22,342 nt of DNA, from positions 1-22,342 of the IMG/VR virus record IMGVR_UViG_3300001450_000362; one strand, given 5' to 3'. The notes beneath the pieces are model-generated. The model was not told the DNA's origin, made no database searches, and worked only from the letters and a program-made list of their open reading frames with translations. Both the position numbers and the translations under genes were made by a program. The DNA is from a virus. Below are positions 17,819-22,342 of the stretch, in pieces (the stretch's first letter is position 1; each line of letters begins with the position of its first letter).

Positions 17819-19318
17819 ATGGACGTTCAGCTAGAAAGCTACTTGAATAAGGTTTCTACTCTGCCTGCTGCGGAGCAAGAAGAAATATTGAAGTTGCTAC
17901 AAGACTTGGATGTGGCGACAAAAAGAGAAGCATCCCAAACTAGTTTCCTCAGGTTTGTACAAGAAATGTGGCCTGCTTTTATTCATGGCTCTCATCATGA
18001 GATCATGGCAGATGCCTTTGAAAAGGTGTGTGACGGTAAGTTAAAAAGATTAATTATTAATATGCCGCCACGGCATACCAAATCAGAGTTTGCTTCGTAT
18101 CTTCTACCCGCTTGGTTCTTGGGCAGGTATCCAGAAAAGAAAGTTATCCAAACCGCACATACAGCAGAACTGGCCGTAGGGTTTGGTCGTAAAGTGCGAA
18201 ACCTAGTTGGAGACGATACCTTCAAGTCGGTGTTCAAGGACGTATCTTTGAGATCAGACTCGAAAGCTGCCGGTCGATGGAGCACCAACAAAGATGGTGA
18301 ATATTTTGCTATTGGTGTTGGCGGTGCTGTTACTGGTAAGGGCGCTGATCTTTTAATCATTGATGATCCGCACAGTGAGCAAGAGGCTAGGTCTTCTGAT
18401 ATCTCTGTATTTGACCCTGTGTACGAGTGGTATACATCAGGCCCTAGACAGAGATTACAACCGGGTGGTGCGATTGTGATCGTTATGACGCGGTGGCATC
18501 AACGAGATTTGGCTGGTCAAATATTGAAAGCTTCTCAACAAAGGGATGGCAGTGATGAATGGAAGGTTATCCAGTTGCCTGCAATCCTGCCGTCAGGGAA
18601 TTCTCTTTGGCCTGAGTTTTGGCCCCAGCCAGAACTAGAGAAGCTAAAGGCTGAGTTGCCTGCATCAAAGTGGTCAGCACAATATCAACAAGACCCCACT
18701 GCTGAAGAAAACGCTATTATCAAAAGAGATTGGTGGCGTGTGTGGGAAGAAAAAGAACCGCCTAACTGTGAGTTTATAATACAATCATGGGATACAGCTT
18801 TTCTGAAAACAGAAAGGGCTGACTATTCAGCTTGCACAACGTGGGGTGTTTTTTATCCTAACGAAGACGAAGGCGGTAACGCAAACATAATTCTTTTAGA
18901 CGCATTCAAAGATAGAATGGAGTTTCCAGAATTAAAAAGTGTTGCAATGAAAACATACAATGAATGGGAACCAGACGCCTGTATTGTAGAGGCCAAAGCG
19001 GCTGGTATGCCGCTTATATTTGAGTTGCGTCAGATGGGGATGCCTATCGGGGAATTCACTCCATCTAGAGGCAACGACAAGATAGCCCGTGTAAATGCTG
19101 TTAGTGATCTCTTTGCCTCTGGCGTTGTGTGGACGCCCCAAACTTCTTGGGCAGAAGAGGTTATAGAAGAATTCGCAGCGTTTCCTGTCGGAGAGCATGA
19201 TGACTTGGTTGACAGTAGCACTCAAGCATTACTCAGGTTTAGGCAGGGCGGTTTCATAAGAATGTCATCTGATGATGATGAGGATTTTATTCCCCGATCA
19301 AAGGCGGATTATTACTAA
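17819..19318 (+). CDS. terL: Terminase large subunit
   Basis: A 499-aa packaging motor. The N-terminal ATPase has a Walker A-like NMPPRHTKSE (81-90) and Walker B LLIIDDP (178-184), with the coupling 'VMTRWHQRDLAG' after it. The C-terminal RNase H-like nuclease has Asp325 in SWDTAF, Glu391 in VEAKAAG and the Asp pair in EHDDLVDS (459-466). Motif order and length are those of the Terminase_6 type with RNase H-like C-domain. It cuts concatemers and drives DNA into the prohead. ATG 17819 follows GGGG by 4 nt. It is preceded by its own promoter, a folded leader and a terminator, and its stop overlaps the next start (TAATG). Confidence 0.93.
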   Translation: MDVQLESYLNKVSTLPAAEQEEILKLLQDLDVATKREASQTSFLRFVQEMWPAFIHGSHHEIMADAFEKVCDGKLKRLIINMPPRHTKSEFASYLLPAWFLGRYPEKKVIQTAHTAELAVGFGRKVRNLVGDDTFKSVFKDVSLRSDSKAAGRWSTNKDGEYFAIGVGGAVTGKGADLLIIDDPHSEQEARSSDISVFDPVYEWYTSGPRQRLQPGGAIVIVMTRWHQRDLAGQILKASQQRDGSDEWKVIQLPAILPSGNSLWPEFWPQPELEKLKAELPASKWSAQYQQDPTAEENAIIKRDWWRVWEEKEPPNCEFIIQSWDTAFLKTERADYSACTTWGVFYPNEDEGGNANIILLDAFKDRMEFPELKSVAMKTYNEWEPDACIVEAKAAGMPLIFELRQMGMPIGEFTPSRGNDKIARVNAVSDLFASGVVWTPQTSWAEEVIEEFAAFPVGEHDDLVDSSTQALLRFRQGGFIRMSSDDDEDFIPRSKADYY

Positions 19319-20442
19319 TGAGTATATCAGATAAGTTACAGAAAAATTGTCAGGTTGACAGTAGAAACAATCCATATTCTCTAGATCAGTGCGAAGAAGT
19401 CCACCAGTCTTTTGTAGCAAGTGGAATGGGCCATTCGCAGTACGCAAAGAATATTGGAATTGGAGTTGGCAAGCTCCGATATATTCTAAGGCGTAGGCTA
19501 GAGCTAATAGAAAAGTTTGATACAGATGCTCCTTTTTTTGTAAGAAAAGAAGATATCGGTGACGATATAGCTGACGTTAATGATATCATTGCCAGAAGAA
19601 GACGCGAATTCAACAGAAGAGATAAGGCTACAAAATCAAACGCATTGATACCGTGCTTTGTCAAAATCAAAGGCCCTGTGGGAATTTTGCACATGGGGGA
19701 CAATCACGTTGATGACCCCGGAACAGACATCCACCTTCTTCAGAAACATATTGACCTGATTAACGGTACGGAGGGATTGTTCGGTGCTAATGTTGGCGAC
19801 ATGGCAAATCACTGGGTTGGACGGCTCGCTCGCCTCCACGCATATCAGTCAACTACTGAAGCAGAAAGTTGGAGACTGGTGGAATGGCTTATGACCAGTG
19901 TTGACTGGTTATATATAATTGGCGGCAATCACGATATGTGGGTTGGTGATGGCGATCCTATTGAGTGGATGGTTAGAAATCAGATGGGGGTTTATAAGTC
20001 CCACGGCGCTAGAATAGAGTTAAGATTTCCTAATGGCAATTCAGCTATTATTAACGCTCGTCATGACTGGCCGGGGCATTCTCAGTATAATCCAGCGCAC
20101 GGTCCAGCGAAGGCAATACAAAGAGGTGTAACTGACCATATAGTTATCGCTGGTCATAAGCACATAACGGGATACCAAATCTTAAAGAACCCGTTGTCTG
20201 GCGTCATATCTCATGCGCTAAGGGTTGCTTCATATAAAATCCATGACGATTATGCTAATGCCTTGGGTTTGCCGGATCAGAATATATCGCCAGCAGTTTT
20301 GACTATTATAGACCCAGAAAAAGATCAAAGCGATCCGGGTATGATCAATGTTTTCCACGATGTTGATAGCGGTGTGGAATTTTTAAGATTTTTAAGAAAA
20401 AAATATGTTAAAGTTAATGAAGCATCTCAAGGAAAAGTCTGA
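19318..20442 (+). CDS. Calcineurin-like metallophosphoesterase with N-terminal HTH-like region
   Basis: A 374-aa protein. Residues about 20-65 ('YSLDQCEEVHQSFVASGMGH', then SQYAKNIGIGVGKLRYILRR) look like a helix-turn-helix. The catalytic domain shows the full set of two-metal ligands: GDNH (127-130), GD (160-161), GNHD (203-206), ARHDWPGH (His249, His254) and GHKH (279-282). Members hydrolyse phosphoesters, including nucleic acids and nucleotides. Lying between terL and portal with 1-bp overlaps on both sides, it is locked into the packaging operon, so a role in DNA end processing or packaging is plausible. HTH plus phosphoesterase suggests it acts on DNA. Substrate unproven. Confidence 0.88.
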   Translation: MSISDKLQKNCQVDSRNNPYSLDQCEEVHQSFVASGMGHSQYAKNIGIGVGKLRYILRRRLELIEKFDTDAPFFVRKEDIGDDIADVNDIIARRRREFNRRDKATKSNALIPCFVKIKGPVGILHMGDNHVDDPGTDIHLLQKHIDLINGTEGLFGANVGDMANHWVGRLARLHAYQSTTEAESWRLVEWLMTSVDWLYIIGGNHDMWVGDGDPIEWMVRNQMGVYKSHGARIELRFPNGNSAIINARHDWPGHSQYNPAHGPAKAIQRGVTDHIVIAGHKHITGYQILKNPLSGVISHALRVASYKIHDDYANALGLPDQNISPAVLTIIDPEKDQSDPGMINVFHDVDSGVEFLRFLRKKYVKVNEASQGKV

Positions 20443-22342
20443 TGGCTGTAGAAAAGCGTCTTGAAGAGAGTGAAATTGAATTAATGAACCCCGACAGCCC
20501 TGCCCAAGAGGTGGAAGTCGCTGTTGTTAATCCTGAGGCTGTTGCGATTTCAACAGATGATGGTGGTGTTGTGATTGACTTTAGCCCTGAAGGCGAAGGC
20601 ATTTTTGAGGGCGGTCATGATGCAAATCTAGCTGACGCAATGGATGATAAGGAGCTTCAGGGTCTTGCTTCAGAACTTTCTTCTGACTTTGAGATGGATC
20701 AAAACTCTCGTTCTGATTGGGCAGACGCTTATGTTAAGGGCCTAGACCTGTTGGGTTTAAAGGCCGAAGACAGAACCACGCCTTGGCCCGGAGCTTGCGG
20801 AGTTTACCATCCTATCTTGACAGAGGCAGTGATACGCTTTCAATCGCAAGCGATTATGGAGGTGTTTCCAGCGTCTGGACCCGTCAAGACTAAAGTTGTT
20901 GGTAAGATTACGAACGAAAAACAAGAACAGGCAAACCGCGTTCGAGATTATATGAATTACCTCTTGACCGAAAAAATGACAGAGTATCGTCCAGAGATGG
21001 AACAACTGTTGTTTAGTCTGCCGTTAGCTGGGTCAGCCTTTAAAAAAGTTTACTTTGATGCCAGCATGGATCGTATTTGCACTACGTTCGTACCCGCCGA
21101 AGATTTTGTAGTTAGCTATGGAAGCTCTGATTTGCCGTCAGCAGAAAGATACACGCATATTATGCGTAAATCTTCTAATGAGATTAGGAAGTTGCAAGTC
21201 GCTGGTTTGTATAGAGATGTAAAGATTGGTAATGCTCCTAACTATGAGACTGATATTCAAGAGAAGTATGACGAAATAGAGGGCGAGAGCCGCGCAGGCG
21301 ACAATGACAATCGTCACATTGTTCTAGAAATGCATGTTGATCTTGATCTGGAAGGCTTTGAAGATAGAGACGATAGCGGAGAACCGACAGAGATAGCGTT
21401 GCCGTATGTTGTGACTATTTTAAAGTCTGGCAATAAGATTTTGTCTATACGCCGCAATTGGTATGAAGATGATAATAAGAAAATGAAGCGTATGCACTTT
21501 GTGCATTATCAATATATGCCCGGTTTAGGGTTTTATGGCTTCGGACTTATTCATCTGATTGGTGGTATTGCTAAAAGCGCAACTTCAATTCTTCGTCAGT
21601 TAGTCGATGCTGGCACACTCTCTAACCTTCCGGGTGGTCTAAAGTCTCGCGGTTTGCGTATAAAGGGAGACGATAGTCCAATCATGCCGGGTGAGTTCAG
21701 GGATGTTGATGTTCCGGGTGGAGCAATCAGGGATAATATCACATTCCTTCCATACAAAGAACCAAGCGGCGTACTTCATCAGATGCTGGGTGAGCTTGTT
21801 GATGAAGGCAGGCGTTTCGCTTCCTTGACCGATTTAAAGCTTGCTGACATGAAGCAGGACGCTCCCGTGGGCACAACCTTGGCTTTAATTGAACGGTCAA
21901 TGAAGGTTATGACTGCAATTCAAGCTCGTTTACATGCTTCGATGAAGCGAGAGTTTGTTTTAGTTTCTGACCTTGTTCATGATTATGGGGCAGACGATGG
22001 TTATGAGTACGAATCAGAGGATGACGCTGTAAAAGTAGAGGACTTTGATAATCGTATAGATGTCATCCCTGTTAGCGATCCAAACTCATCTACGATGAGT
22101 CAACGCATTATGCAGTATCAGGCTGCATTACAGCTATCTCAACAAGCCCCTCAAATGTATGATTTGCCAGAACTGCATAGGCAAATGCTTGATGTTCTTG
22201 GAATTCAAGATGCAGATTCTATTATTCCTCTTACTGGAGAGAGGAAGCCCCGTGATCCTGTATCAGAGAACATGGATGTTCTGAACGGCAAGCCAATGAA
22301 AGCGTTCTCATATCAAGATCATGAAGCGCATATACAGGTGCA
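20442..22342 (+). CDS. Portal protein (3' end beyond window)
   Basis: The frame is open from ATG 20442 to the window edge, at least 633 codons. Recognisable portal segments are 'NSRSDWADAYVKGLDLLGL', 'CGVYHPILTEAVIRFQSQAI', 'PLAGSAFKKVYFD', 'EDFVVSYG', and the hallmark 'GLGFYGFGLIHLIGGIAKSA' followed by TSILRQLVDAGTLSNLPGG. The acidic first 75 residues (many Asp/Glu) are a variable tail. The twelve-subunit portal ring forms the DNA channel of the capsid vertex and docks TerL. The length and motifs fit podovirus-type portals. It starts within the previous stop (TGATG). No ORF ends in the window, so the C-terminus is unseen. Confidence 0.88.
   Translation, partial: MAVEKRLEESEIELMNPDSPAQEVEVAVVNPEAVAISTDDGGVVIDFSPEGEGIFEGGHDANLADAMDDKELQGLASELSSDFEMDQNSRSDWADAYVKGLDLLGLKAEDRTTPWPGACGVYHPILTEAVIRFQSQAIMEVFPASGPVKTKVVGKITNEKQEQANRVRDYMNYLLTEKMTEYRPEMEQLLFSLPLAGSAFKKVYFDASMDRICTTFVPAEDFVVSYGSSDLPSAERYTHIMRKSSNEIRKLQVAGLYRDVKIGNAPNYETDIQEKYDEIEGESRAGDNDNRHIVLEMHVDLDLEGFEDRDDSGEPTEIALPYVVTILKSGNKILSIRRNWYEDDNKKMKRMHFVHYQYMPGLGFYGFGLIHLIGGIAKSATSILRQLVDAGTLSNLPGGLKSRGLRIKGDDSPIMPGEFRDVDVPGGAIRDNITFLPYKEPSGVLHQMLGELVDEGRRFASLTDLKLADMKQDAPVGTTLALIERSMKVMTAIQARLHASMKREFVLVSDLVHDYGADDGYEYESEDDAVKVEDFDNRIDVIPVSDPNSSTMSQRIMQYQAALQLSQQAPQMYDLPELHRQMLDVLGIQDADSIIPLTGERKPRDPVSENMDVLNGKPMKAFSYQDHEAHIQV

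Noticed and set aside
19267-19290. CTGATGA on the plus strand as a second hammerhead core
   Set aside because: It lies in the coding end of terL in a GAT repeat, with no following GAAA or stems.
1-22342. CRISPR arrays, insertion sequences, integrase or attachment sites
   Set aside because: No regularly spaced repeats with spacers, no transposase or integrase-like frames were seen; lifestyle cannot be judged from this window.

Overview
The window is a piece of a tailed double-stranded DNA phage genome. It carries a terminase small and large subunit, the start of a portal protein, a T7-type primase-helicase, a RusA-like resolvase and a phage recombination module. Genes are tightly packed, with many ATGA/TAATG/GTGA overlaps and many very small ORFs. 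The gene families resemble those of environmental, especially marine, phages. The portal looks like a podovirus-type portal, but neither host nor morphology can be fixed from this window. I see no integrase, CRISPR array, insertion sequence or convincing tRNA.

Layout. (1) 137-3725, leftward: RecB/Cas4-like nuclease, a small lipoprotein, a Sak3 (DUF1071) annealing protein, an SSB-like protein, an HNH-like protein, an unknown, a DUF6378 protein and a ribbon-helix-helix (RHH) protein. (2) 3757-5923, rightward: RusA-like resolvase and primase-helicase. (3) 5929-7654, leftward: a run of very small genes (RHH, Cys-x2-Cys zinc proteins, membrane proteins) interrupted at 6298-6508 by a hairpin-rich non-coding stretch. 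(4) 7725-11039, leftward and visibly richer in G+C: a MoxR-type AAA+ ATPase, an unknown partner, and a protein combining an HExxH domain with a VWA domain. (5) 11083-13779, leftward: small accessory genes including a papain-like cysteine peptidase, and a first gene whose leader carries a hammerhead ribozyme. (6) 13780-14390: a divergent control region. (7) 14391-14915, rightward: terminase small subunit. Next come a lone leftward adenine methyltransferase and a 201-bp stretch with 14 CTAG sites. (8) 15893-22342, rightward: small overlapping genes, then terL, a metallophosphoesterase and the portal, which runs off the window.

Three regulatory features tie this together. First, an 18-bp palindrome (core GTTAA-NN-TTAAC) recurs at ten gene boundaries between 7.68 and 14.93 kb, often only 2 nt from the ribosome-binding site, and looks like the mark of a phage regulon. 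Second, the leftward operon that starts at 13779 has a 5' leader with a complete type III hammerhead ribozyme core. Third, terL is preceded by a promoter, a compact folded RNA and a strong intrinsic terminator, which is the layout of a riboswitch or attenuator. I consider the ribozyme, the palindrome regulon, the CTAG cluster beside an orphan methyltransferase, the MoxR/VWA cassette and the terL leader the items most worth follow-up.
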